The notes beneath the pieces are model-generated. The model searched no databases and was not told where the DNA came from. It saw only the letters and a list, made by a program, of their open reading frames with translations. From Burkholderia mayonis (GTDB lineage Bacteria > Pseudomonadota > Gammaproteobacteria > Burkholderiales > Burkholderiaceae): a stretch of DNA of 64,000 nt. The DNA lies in the NCBI RefSeq assembly GCF_001523745.2, contig NZ_CP013386.1, positions 3,410,001-3,474,000 of the forward strand, in the 5' to 3' direction. Shown here one piece after another: positions 24,973 to 33,122 of this stretch (position 1 is the first letter of the stretch; every line of letters starts with the position of its first letter). Both the position numbers and the translations under genes were made by a program.

Positions 24973-26565
24973 ATGCGTATGAAATTGAAGAACATCGGCC
25001 TGATTGCCGCGGGCCTCGCGACCGGCGTCTTCGCGACGCTGCAAATCTCCGCGTCGGCCCAGCAGGCCGTCACGACGGCCGCAGCGCCGCTGCCGCTCGA
25101 CCAGTTGCGGCTTTTCGCCGAAGTGTTCGGGCAGATCAAGCGCGAATACGTCGAGCCCGTCGACGACAAGAAACTGCTGACCGCGGCGATCAAGGGCATG
25201 GTGTCGAGCCTCGACCCGCACTCGTCGTATCTCGACAAGACCGATTACCAGGAACTGCAGGAGCAGACGAAGGGCCGCTTCGCCGGACTCGGCATCGAAA
25301 TCTCGCAGGAAGACGGCCTCGTCAAGGTGATCTCGCCGATCGAAGACACGCCAGCATTCCGCGCCGGCATCCGTCCGGGCGACCTGATCACCCGCATCAA
25401 TGATCGCCCGGTGCGCGGCATGACGCTCGACAAGGCGGTCAAGCAGATGCGCGGCGAACCCGGCACGAAGGTCACGCTGACGATCTTCCGCAAGAGCGAC
25501 GACCGCACGTTCCCCGTCACGGTCACGCGCGCGGTGATCCGCGTGCAGAGCGTGAAGATGAAGCTGCTCGATCCGGGCTACGCGTACATCCGCGTCACGA
25601 GCTTTCAGGAACGCACGACGCCCGATCTCGCCGCAAAGCTGCAGGACATCGCGCGCCAGCAGCCGAACCTGAAGGGCCTGATCCTCGATCTGCGCAACAA
25701 CGGCGGCGGCCTGCTGCAGAGCGCCGTCGGCGTCGCGGGCGCGTTCCTGCCGCCGGATTCCGTCGTCGTGTCGACGAACGGCCAGATCCCCGATTCGAAG
25801 CAGATCTATCGCGACAACTACGAGAACTACCGGCTGCCGTCGTTCGATTCCGACCCGCTGAAGAGTCTGCCGCCCGTCTTCAAGACCGTGCCGATGGTAG
25901 TGCTGACGAACGCGTATTCGGCGTCGGCGTCGGAGATCGTCGCGGGCGCGCTGCAGGACGCGCATCGCGCGGTCATCATGGGCAAGGCGACGTTCGGCAA
26001 GGGCTCGGTGCAGACGGTCCGGCCGATGACGGCGGACACCGCGCTGCGCCTGACGACCGCGTACTACTACACGCCGAGCGGCCGCTCGATCCAGAACAAG
26101 GGCATCCTGCCCGACATTCCGGTCGACCAGTACGCGGACGGCGATCCGGACGACGTGCTCGTCACGCGCGAGGTCGACTACACGAACCACCTCGCGAACA
26201 CGCAGGATCCGAACGAGAAGAAGGAACTCGAGGACCGCGAGCAGCGCCGGATGGAGCAGTTGCGCATTCTCGAAGAGCAGAACGACAAGAAGACGCCCGA
26301 GCAGCGTCAGAAGGATCGCGAACGCAAGCCGATCGAATTCGGCAGCGCCGACGATTTCATGATGCAGCAGGCGCTCAACAAGCTCGAAGGCAAGCCGGTT
26401 GAGCAGTCGAAGATGCTCGTCGCCGAAAGCGCGTCGAAGGGCGCGGCCGACAAGGCGGCTGGCGCGTCGGCGCCGAAGGCCGCATCGAAGGCTGCGCCGA
26501 AGCCCGCTTCGGCGGCCAAGCCGGCATCGGCAGCGAAGCCCGCTTCGGCGCCGCAGCCGCAGTAA
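24973..26565 (+). CDS. S41-family C-terminal processing peptidase (CtpA-like)
   Basis: A 530-residue periplasmic serine protease. It has an N-terminal signal or anchor (about 6-28), a PDZ domain (about 95-170, LGIEISQEDGLVKVISPIEDTPAFRAGIRPGD), and an S41 core with Ser in NAYSASASEIVAGAL and the Lys of the Ser-Lys dyad in MGKATFGKGSVQ. The last 60 residues are an Ala/Lys/Pro tail with PKAAS and AKPAS repeats, possibly wall-associated. An alternative ATG lies at 24979. Such proteases trim lipoproteins or regulate cell wall hydrolases. Confidence 0.93.
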   Translation: MRMKLKNIGLIAAGLATGVFATLQISASAQQAVTTAAAPLPLDQLRLFAEVFGQIKREYVEPVDDKKLLTAAIKGMVSSLDPHSSYLDKTDYQELQEQTKGRFAGLGIEISQEDGLVKVISPIEDTPAFRAGIRPGDLITRINDRPVRGMTLDKAVKQMRGEPGTKVTLTIFRKSDDRTFPVTVTRAVIRVQSVKMKLLDPGYAYIRVTSFQERTTPDLAAKLQDIARQQPNLKGLILDLRNNGGGLLQSAVGVAGAFLPPDSVVVSTNGQIPDSKQIYRDNYENYRLPSFDSDPLKSLPPVFKTVPMVVLTNAYSASASEIVAGALQDAHRAVIMGKATFGKGSVQTVRPMTADTALRLTTAYYYTPSGRSIQNKGILPDIPVDQYADGDPDDVLVTREVDYTNHLANTQDPNEKKELEDREQRRMEQLRILEEQNDKKTPEQRQKDRERKPIEFGSADDFMMQQALNKLEGKPVEQSKMLVAESASKGAADKAAGASAPKAASKAAPKPASAAKPASAAKPASAPQPQ

Positions 26566-26581
26566 GCGCGCGACGCAACGC

Positions 26582-26623
26582 ACGGGCCATCGCGGCAAGC
26601 CGCCGCGATGGCCCGTTTTCTTT
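26582..26623 (+). terminator. Terminator of the S41 peptidase gene
   Basis: Stem CGGGCCATCGCGG (26583-26595) with CCGCGATGGCCCG (26603-26615), extended by one A-T pair, followed by TTTTCTTT. It begins 17 bp after the ctpA-like stop. Confidence 0.88.
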
Positions 26624-26672
26624 GCGCGCCTAGAATAATATCGAGACCGTTTCCCCGTCCCGCATCCCCACG

Positions 26673-27431
26673 ATGAACGACGATCAACTCCTCCGCTACT
26701 CCCGTCACATCCTCGTCGACGAAATCGGCATCGAAGCGCAGCAGCGCTTTCTCGACGCACATGCGATCGTCGTCGGCGCGGGCGGGCTCGGGTCGCCTGC
26801 GGCGATGTATCTTGCGGCGGCGGGCGTCGGCACGATCACGCTCGTCGATGCCGACACCGTCGATCTCACGAACCTGCAGCGGCAGATCCTGCACGTGACG
26901 GCGTCGGTCGGCCGCCCGAAGGTCGAATCGGGACGCGACGCGCTCGCGCGGCTCAATCCCGACGTGAAGGTGAACGCAATCGCCGAGCGTGTCGACGACG
27001 CGTGGCTGAACGCGCACGTGCCGCAAGCGAGCGTCGTGCTCGACTGCACCGACAACTTCGCGACGCGCCACGCGATCAACCGCGCGTGCGTCGCGCATCG
27101 CGTGCCGCTCGTGTCGGGCGCGGCGCTGCGCTTCGACGGGCAGATCAGCACGTTCGACTTCCGCGATCCAGGCTCGCCGTGCTACGCATGCGTGTTTCCG
27201 GAAGATCAGCCGTTCGAGGAAGTCGCGTGTTCGACGATGGGCGTGTTCGCGCCGACCGTCGGCATCATCGGCGCGATGCAGGCGGCCGAGGCATTGCGCG
27301 TGATCGGCGGAATCGGCACGACGCTCGTCGGCAGGCTGATGATGCTCGACTCGCTGCGGATGGAATGGAACACGATGAAGATCGCGCGGCAACCGGATTG
27401 CCCGGTGTGCGGCGCGGGGGAATCGCATTGA
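26673..27431 (+). CDS. moeB: MoeB/ThiF-family adenylyltransferase
   Basis: A 252-residue E1-like enzyme that adenylates the C-terminal glycine of MoaD or ThiS. It has RYSRHILVDEIGIEAQQRF, the nucleotide motif VVGAGGLGSPAAMYLAAAGVG, DLTNLQRQILH, the DCTDNFATRHAINRAC block, and two zinc CxxC pairs (CYACVFP and CPVCGAG). MoeB and ThiF cannot be separated by sequence alone here; no MoaD or ThiS gene is adjacent. Confidence 0.88.
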   Translation: MNDDQLLRYSRHILVDEIGIEAQQRFLDAHAIVVGAGGLGSPAAMYLAAAGVGTITLVDADTVDLTNLQRQILHVTASVGRPKVESGRDALARLNPDVKVNAIAERVDDAWLNAHVPQASVVLDCTDNFATRHAINRACVAHRVPLVSGAALRFDGQISTFDFRDPGSPCYACVFPEDQPFEEVACSTMGVFAPTVGIIGAMQAAEALRVIGGIGTTLVGRLMMLDSLRMEWNTMKIARQPDCPVCGAGESH

Positions 27432-27571
27432 GCGGCGGCGTTGGCGTTGAAACTTAACGCGCGATCGCGCTTTCGAGCGGCCCGCGACGAACGAGCCTCC
27501 CCACTGCGCGCGAACACTTCAGCTCCGGCTTCCGTAGACGACGCGCGCGCCCAAGCACACGCCCCGCCCGG

Positions 27572-29344
27572 TCAAGCCGCGACGTCCGCCCGCGGTTCGG
27601 CGCTCGCGAGCCGTGTGAGCGCGGCCTGCACCTCTTCCGGCTCGAACGCCGCGAGCACGTCCGCGGTCGGCTTCTCGAGCGCCTTCAGATGCGCGCGCAG
27701 GATTTCCTGCTTCACGACGAGCAACTGGCTCGGATGCATCGAGAACTCGGTGAGCCCCATGCCGAGCAAAAGGCGCGTCAACGCCGGATCGCCCGCCATC
27801 TCGCCGCACACCGACACCGGCACGCCCGCGCGCTTCGCCTCGCGCAGCGTGAACGCGATCAGGTGCAGCACCGCCGGATGCAGCGGATCGTACAGATGCG
27901 CGACCGCGTTGTCCGCGCGGTCGATTGCGAGCGTGTACTGGATCAGATCGTTGGTGCCGATCGACAGGAAATCGACGCGCTTCAAGAACAGCGGCAGTGC
28001 AATCGCCGCAGCCGGAATCTCGATCATCGCGCCGACGCGCACGTTCGGATCGTACGCGAGTCCCGCCGCGTCGAGCTGTCGCTTCGCCTCGCTGATGAGG
28101 TCGAGCGTCTGGTCGATCTCCTGCGCGTGCGCGAGCATCGGCACCAGGATCTTGACCTGGCCGAACGCCGACGCGCGCAGGATCGCGCGCAGCTGCGTCA
28201 GGAACATTTGCGGCTCCGACAGGCTCCAGCGAATCGCGCGCAGGCCGAGCGCCGGGTTCGGCGCGGTTTCGTAGCCTTCGTCGTGCAAGTCGAGCGGCTT
28301 GTCCGCGCCGACGTCGATCGTGCGGATCGTGACGGGCATCCCGCGCATCAGCTCGACCGCACGCTTGTACGCGGCGAACTGCTCCTCTTCCTCCGGCATC
28401 CGGTTCTTGCTCATGAACAGGAACTCGGAGCGGAACAGGCCGACGCCGACCGCGCCCGCGTCGACGGCCGCCTTCGCGTCGTCGGGCAGCTCGATGTTCG
28501 CGAGCAGGTCGATCTTCGTGCCGCAGAGCGTCTGCGCGGGCGAGAACTTGAGCCGCTGCAGCTTGCGCTGCTCGAGCGCCTTCTCCGATTGCCGGTATGA
28601 GTATTCCTCGAGCACGATCGGCGCGGGATCGACGATCACGATTCCCTGGTCGCCGTCGACGATGATGAGATCGTCCTGGCGGATCAGCGCGCTCGCGTGC
28701 TGCACGCCGACCGCGGCCGGAATCCCGAGGCTGCGCGCGACGATCGCCGTGTGCGACGTGCGTCCGCCCAAGTCGGTGACGAACGCCTGGAACGACTGCG
28801 TCTTGAACTGCATCATGTCGGCGGGCGCGATGTCGTGCGCGACGACGATCATCTCGTCGCGGCCGTTGCCCGCGGCCCGGTCGAGCGCCTGCGCGGCGGA
28901 CGGCGCGCCCGCGAGCGCCTTCAGCACCCGCTCGACGACCTGCTCGATATCCGCCTTGCGCTCGCGCAGGTATTCGTCTTCGATGTCGTCGAAGTGGCTG
29001 GCGAGCACGTCGAGCTGCTCGGTCAGCGCCCATTCGACGTTGTAGCGGCGCGCGCGGATGAGGTCGATGGTTTCCTGCACGAGCAGCGCATCGCCGAGGA
29101 TCATCGCGTGCACATCGATGAACGCGGCGACTTCGGTCGGCGTATCGTCGGTCAAATCGGCGCGCAGCGCATTCAGCTCGCCGCGCACCGCTTCGAGCGC
29201 CGCGCGGAAGCGCTCGATCTCGGCTTCGATCCGCTCGGCCTCGATCAGATAATGTGCGACGTCGAGCGCCGCCGGCGCGATCAGATACGCTCGTCCGATC
29301 GCGATGCCTCTTGAAACGGGAATCCCATGCAGCGTGAAGGACAC
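27572..29344 (-). CDS. ptsI: PEP-protein phosphotransferase (PTS Enzyme I)
   Basis: A 590-residue Enzyme I that passes phosphate from PEP to HPr. The active-site histidine is H198 in GGRTSHTAIVARSLGIPA; the PEP-binding barrel has LFRSEFLFM, RTIDVGADKP and the C-terminal catalytic cysteine region VSVCGEMAGDP. The start is a GTG at 29344 (MSFTLHGIPVSRG), since AAGGAGG lies just before it and codes within any longer reading. It follows ptsH across a terminator-like stem. No EIIB or EIIC sugar permease is present, so the chain is probably regulatory. Confidence 0.95.
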   Translation of the reverse strand: MSFTLHGIPVSRGIAIGRAYLIAPAALDVAHYLIEAERIEAEIERFRAALEAVRGELNALRADLTDDTPTEVAAFIDVHAMILGDALLVQETIDLIRARRYNVEWALTEQLDVLASHFDDIEDEYLRERKADIEQVVERVLKALAGAPSAAQALDRAAGNGRDEMIVVAHDIAPADMMQFKTQSFQAFVTDLGGRTSHTAIVARSLGIPAAVGVQHASALIRQDDLIIVDGDQGIVIVDPAPIVLEEYSYRQSEKALEQRKLQRLKFSPAQTLCGTKIDLLANIELPDDAKAAVDAGAVGVGLFRSEFLFMSKNRMPEEEEQFAAYKRAVELMRGMPVTIRTIDVGADKPLDLHDEGYETAPNPALGLRAIRWSLSEPQMFLTQLRAILRASAFGQVKILVPMLAHAQEIDQTLDLISEAKRQLDAAGLAYDPNVRVGAMIEIPAAAIALPLFLKRVDFLSIGTNDLIQYTLAIDRADNAVAHLYDPLHPAVLHLIAFTLREAKRAGVPVSVCGEMAGDPALTRLLLGMGLTEFSMHPSQLLVVKQEILRAHLKALEKPTADVLAAFEPEEVQAALTRLASAEPRADVAA

Positions 29345-29476
29345 GCGCACCTCCTTGATCACGTGAGCCGCGGCGCACCGCTGCGATGCGCTTATGACCC
29401 CGACGGTCGATTATAAATTCCGCACGACCCGCGTGACTGCGTGCAGTGCAGCATCGCTGCGCGACGTCACATGACG

Positions 29477-29504
29477 AAAAAAATGCCGCGACGTGGCGCG
29501 GCAT
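29477..29504 (-). terminator. Terminator or attenuator between ptsH and ptsI
   Basis: An 8-bp stem, ATGCCGCG (29483-29490) with CGCGGCAT (29497-29504), followed on the minus strand by seven U (29477-29483). It starts 37 bp after the ptsH stop and 132 bp before the ptsI start, so ptsI expression should depend on readthrough or on its own promoter. Confidence 0.75.
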
Positions 29505-29540
29505 CCTCGCTGGATAGCGAAACGGCATGCCGCCGTGGCG

Positions 29541-29810
29541 TTATTGCCCTTCGCCGAATTTGTCGGCGATCAATTTGAGGAGCGCGTCCATCGCCTCTCG
29601 CTCGTCGGGCCCTTCGGTCTCGATCGTCACCGCGCTGCCGATGCCCGCCGCGAGCATCATGACGCCCATGATGCTCTTCGCGTTGATCCGGCGACCATTG
29701 CGCGTCATCCAGACTTCCGACTGAAAATTGCCCGCGAGCTGCGTGAGCTTGGCCGACGCGCGCGCATGGAGCCCCAATTTGTTCACGATGGTTGTTTCTT
29801 GTTGAAGCAT
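29541..29810 (-). CDS. ptsH: Phosphocarrier protein HPr
   Basis: An 89-residue HPr. The phosphorylated histidine is H15 in KLGLHARASAK, and S46 (AKSIMGVMML) matches the regulatory serine position. It shuttles phosphate from EI to the EIIA encoded just upstream. Length and fold are normal. It starts 76 bp after the EIIA stop. Confidence 0.96.
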   Translation of the reverse strand: MLQQETTIVNKLGLHARASAKLTQLAGNFQSEVWMTRNGRRINAKSIMGVMMLAAGIGSAVTIETEGPDEREAMDALLKLIADKFGEGQ

Positions 29811-29886
29811 GGTGTTCCGATGAGGTCAAAACGGGCTGCGGCCGGCCTGCCGGCCGCACGAGGGTAATGCGAATCGGTGCGTCGGC

Positions 29887-30360
29887 TCAGTGCGGCTGGG
29901 TCTGTGCTTTTGGCTCCGGCGGAATCGGTGCGCACTCGCCGCAGCCGAGCGCGCTCGGTCGTGGCGGCGGCGTGCCGGCGGCGATCTCGTGGATGCCTTT
30001 CGTCGAGCCGGCGAGCGCCTTGTCGACGAGCGTGTCGAGCGGCGTCGTCCGGTAGCAGACGGCGCGCACGAGCATCGGCAGATTGACGCCTGCGAGCACC
30101 CGGACGCCTTCGATCTTCGCGAGCTGCCCGGCGATGTTCGCGGGCGTCGCGCCGTACATGTCGGTCAGCACGAGCGCGCCGTTTTCTTCCTTCAGGCGCG
30201 CGAGTTCCGCGTGCGCGAACGCCATGACCTGGATCGGATCGTTGTCCGCCTGCACGTCGATACAACCGATGCGCGCGGGCAACCCGCCGTAGATGTGCGC
30301 GATGCAGTCCCGCAAAGCGGTAGCGAGCGGCGCATGCGCGATGATGAGAATGCCTGCCAT
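29887..30360 (-). CDS. PTS EIIA, mannose/fructose family, with Pro/Cys tail
   Basis: A 157-residue EIIA of the mannose-sorbose family: GILIIAHAPLATALRDCI with the phosphoacceptor His9, then LTDMYGATPANIA and GVNLPMLVRAV. A usual EIIA-Man domain ends at about residue 130; here a 27-residue proline-rich tail follows (TPPPRPSALGCGECAPIPPE) with a CGEC pair. With HPr and EI but no permease domains it forms an incomplete PTS, as in other betaproteobacteria and Neisseria, suggesting signalling. It follows gshB by 170 bp. Confidence 0.88.
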   Translation of the reverse strand: MAGILIIAHAPLATALRDCIAHIYGGLPARIGCIDVQADNDPIQVMAFAHAELARLKEENGALVLTDMYGATPANIAGQLAKIEGVRVLAGVNLPMLVRAVCYRTTPLDTLVDKALAGSTKGIHEIAAGTPPPRPSALGCGECAPIPPEPKAQTQPH

Positions 30361-30530
30361 GTCAGCCTTGCAACGTGTTCGGCCCGACCGCCGGGCCTGA
30401 CGCACGGAAAACCGTGCCGGGCGAGCGGGCATTGTAGCAGGCCAGTCGAGCCCGTCCGGCCGAGCGTCCCGTCCGGCCGAACCGATCCGGCGACGGGGGC
30501 CTGCGCAGCCGCCGCCGGGTCGTGCGCGCA

Positions 30531-31487
30531 TCAGCCGACCGCGCGCTCCAATGCGTCGACAAACATGCCGGCGACGTCGTATCCAGTCTGCTCCATGATT
30601 TCGCGAAAGCAAGTCGGGCTCGTGACATTCACCTCGGTCAGCCAGTCGCCGATCACGTCGAGTCCGACGAGCAGCAGGCCGCGTGCCGCGAGCACCGGAC
30701 CGAGCGTCGCCGCGATCTCGCGGTCGCGCTCGGTGAGCGGCTGCGCGACGCCGACGCCGCCCGCGGCGAGATTGCCGCGCACCTCGTTGCCCTGCGGAAT
30801 CCGCGCGAGCGAATACGGCACCGGCTCGCCGTCGATCAGCAGAATCCGCTTGTCGCCGGCTTTGATCTCCGGGATGAACTTCTGCACCATGACCGAGCGC
30901 GCACCATCGTGGCTCAGCATCTCGATGATCGAGCCCAGGTTCATGCCGTCCGGCTTCACGCGGAACACGCCCATCCCGCCCATGCCGTCGAGCGGCTTCA
31001 GGATCACGTCGCCGTGCTCGGCGTGGAACGCGCGCAGCCGCGCGGCGTCGCGCGTGACGAGCGACGGCGCGACGAACTGCGGAAACTCGCCGATCGCGAG
31101 CTTTTCCGAATGATCGCGGATCGTCTGCGGCTTGTTGAACACGCGCGCGCCCGCGCGCTCGGCGAGCTCGAGCAGCCACGTCGACGTCACGTACTCCATG
31201 TCGAACGGCGGATCCTTGCGCATCAGGATCGCGCCGAACGACGGGAGCGCGCGCGACTCGTGCGCGCGCGCCTCGTACCAGCGATCGCGATGCAGGTCGG
31301 CCGTGTCGCCGACGATCGTCACGCGGCGCACGTCGGCCTCGACGCCCGCGACCGTCCACGCGAGCTGGTTCGGCTCGCACGCGTACACCGCGTGCCCGCG
31401 CCGCGCCGCCTCGGCCATCATCGCGTAGGTCGAGTCCTTGTAGATCTTGAAGCGGTCGAGCGGGTCGGCGATAAAGAGAATGTCCAT
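30531..31487 (-). CDS. gshB: Glutathione synthetase
   Basis: A 318-residue ATP-grasp enzyme that joins glycine to gamma-glutamylcysteine. It has the N-terminal MDILFIADPLDRFKIYKDST, the lysine-bearing VILKPLDGMGGMGVFRV, QKFIPEIKAGDKRILLIDG and the Mg-binding EVNVTSPTCFREI. Length matches E. coli GshB. It lies 27 bp downstream of gshA on the same strand. Confidence 0.96.
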   Translation of the reverse strand: MDILFIADPLDRFKIYKDSTYAMMAEAARRGHAVYACEPNQLAWTVAGVEADVRRVTIVGDTADLHRDRWYEARAHESRALPSFGAILMRKDPPFDMEYVTSTWLLELAERAGARVFNKPQTIRDHSEKLAIGEFPQFVAPSLVTRDAARLRAFHAEHGDVILKPLDGMGGMGVFRVKPDGMNLGSIIEMLSHDGARSVMVQKFIPEIKAGDKRILLIDGEPVPYSLARIPQGNEVRGNLAAGGVGVAQPLTERDREIAATLGPVLAARGLLLVGLDVIGDWLTEVNVTSPTCFREIMEQTGYDVAGMFVDALERAVG

Positions 31488-31514
31488 GCGAGTCCTGATG
31501 CTATAAGGGATGCG

Positions 31515-32804
31515 TCACACCTGGATCGCTTCCGGGTCGGTCTTCTCGAGTTCGACCGACGACGCGAGCAGCCCGAGCCGTGCGACGACGCCATACATGT
31601 AGAAGCGGTTCGGCGGCGCCGCGCCGGGCTTCGCGTGCGCGTCCGGCAGCGCCGTGTGCTCGAAGCCGAGCGGCACGTAGTGCATGCCGGGCGCGTTCAG
31701 ATTCTGGTCGCGCTCGCGCGCGCCGTGTGTGCGGTAGAACCCGCCCACCACGTAGCGATCGATCATGTAGACGACGGGCTCCGCCACTTCGTCGCCGATC
31801 CGCTCGAACGTGTAGACGCCTTCCTGCACGATCACGTCGCTCACCGGCACGCCCGCCTTCGATTCGGCCATCTGCGCGCGCTCGTGCTTCGTCATCCGGC
31901 CGATCTCGGACGCGTCGTGCACGGTCATCACGCCGCGCCCCGCCGTGCCCGCATCCGCCTTCACGACGACGTACGGCTTCTCGCCGATCCCGTATTCGCG
32001 ATACTTGCGCGCGATCTTCTTGAGCACCGCGTCGATCGCGTCGGCGAGCGCTTCGCCGCCGCCGCTGCCATGCCAGTCCACGCCTTCGACGTGCGCGAAA
32101 TACGGATTCAGCATCCATGGATCGACGCCGACCATCTTCGCGAACTTCTTCGCGACGTCGTCATAGCAGGAAAAGTGCGTCGACTTGCGGCGCACTGCCC
32201 AGCCGGCATGCAGCGGCGGCAGCAGATACTGTTCGTGCAGGTTCTCGAGCACGCCCGGGATGCCCGCCGACAGATCGTTGTTGAGCAGGATCGAGCACGG
32301 ATCGAAGTTCTTGAGGCCGAGCCGGCGCGGCGTGCGCTCGAGCGGCTCCAGCACGATCTTCTGGCCGTCGGCGAGCGTGATCGGCGTGATGTCGGAGATG
32401 CTCGGATCGAGCGAGCCGAAGCGCACGTTCAGCCCCGCCTGGCGCATGATCGTCGCGAGGCGCGCGACGTTCTCGAGATAGAACGCGTTGCGCGTCGGCA
32501 GCTCGGGAATCACGAGCAGATTCTTCGCATCCGGGCAGATCTTCTCGATCGCGGCCATCGCCGCCTGCACGGCGAGCGGCAGCACTTCGGGCGGCAGGTT
32601 GTTGAACGCGCCAGGAAAGAGATTCGCGTCGACGGGCGCGAGCTTGAAGCCCGCGTTGCGCAGATCGACCGAACAGTAGAACGGCGGCGTGTGTTCCTGC
32701 CATTCGAGCCTGAACCAGCGTTCGATCGCAGGCGTGGCGTCGAGGATCTTCCGCTCGAGCTCGAGCAGCGGGCCGTTTAACGCCGTAACGAGATGGGGAA
32801 CCAT
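31515..32804 (-). CDS. gshA: Glutamate-cysteine ligase (ATP-grasp-type proteobacterial form)
   Basis: A 429-residue enzyme of the GshA type common in betaproteobacteria, distinct from E. coli GshA. Features are MVPHLVTALNGPLLELERKI, LLVIPELPTRNAFYLENV, KADAGTAGRGVMTVHDASE (ATP-grasp-like) and MHYVPLGFEHTALPD. It makes gamma-glutamylcysteine, which the next gene converts to glutathione. The ATG at 32802-32804 is chosen; the frame stays open to 32843 but the extra residues are not family-like. Confidence 0.93.
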   Translation of the reverse strand: MVPHLVTALNGPLLELERKILDATPAIERWFRLEWQEHTPPFYCSVDLRNAGFKLAPVDANLFPGAFNNLPPEVLPLAVQAAMAAIEKICPDAKNLLVIPELPTRNAFYLENVARLATIMRQAGLNVRFGSLDPSISDITPITLADGQKIVLEPLERTPRRLGLKNFDPCSILLNNDLSAGIPGVLENLHEQYLLPPLHAGWAVRRKSTHFSCYDDVAKKFAKMVGVDPWMLNPYFAHVEGVDWHGSGGGEALADAIDAVLKKIARKYREYGIGEKPYVVVKADAGTAGRGVMTVHDASEIGRMTKHERAQMAESKAGVPVSDVIVQEGVYTFERIGDEVAEPVVYMIDRYVVGGFYRTHGARERDQNLNAPGMHYVPLGFEHTALPDAHAKPGAAPPNRFYMYGVVARLGLLASSVELEKTDPEAIQV

Positions 32805-33122
32805 GTGTAACTCGCGGACGGGAGAAAAAAGATTGTAGAGCAATTGCCCGTCGCATTTGGGGATTGTTCCCGGGATCGCAAGGATTTACCGAATGTTTGT
32901 CGCTATTGACCCGATAGCACGAAGGGTCAACGAACGCGGCCCGCGCCGGGCGGGCGTCGGAGCCGGCATGCGACGCCCGGCGCGCGGCGCCGACGCAAAG
33001 AAACGACGAATCGAATGACGAAAAAAACCCGCCTCGGAGGCGGGTCGAAGTCGCTGCGCTCATTCCGGCGGGCGGCAAAGCATGCGTGCGCTTCGCCGCC
33101 CCGGGATCGGGGATGAATCCGA
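32805..33122. other. Gap between gshA and amtB
   Basis: 318 bp upstream of gshA. It contains the amtB terminator (33021-33044) and an A/T-richer stretch at 32830-32920 that is the likely place for the gshA promoter. No coding frame is convincing. Confidence 0.4.
33021..33044 (-). terminator. Terminator of glnK-amtB
   Basis: A 7-bp GC stem, CCCGCCT (33028-33034) with AGGCGGG (33038-33044), followed on the minus strand by seven U (33021-33027). It lies about 80 bp past the amtB stop. Confidence 0.88.
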
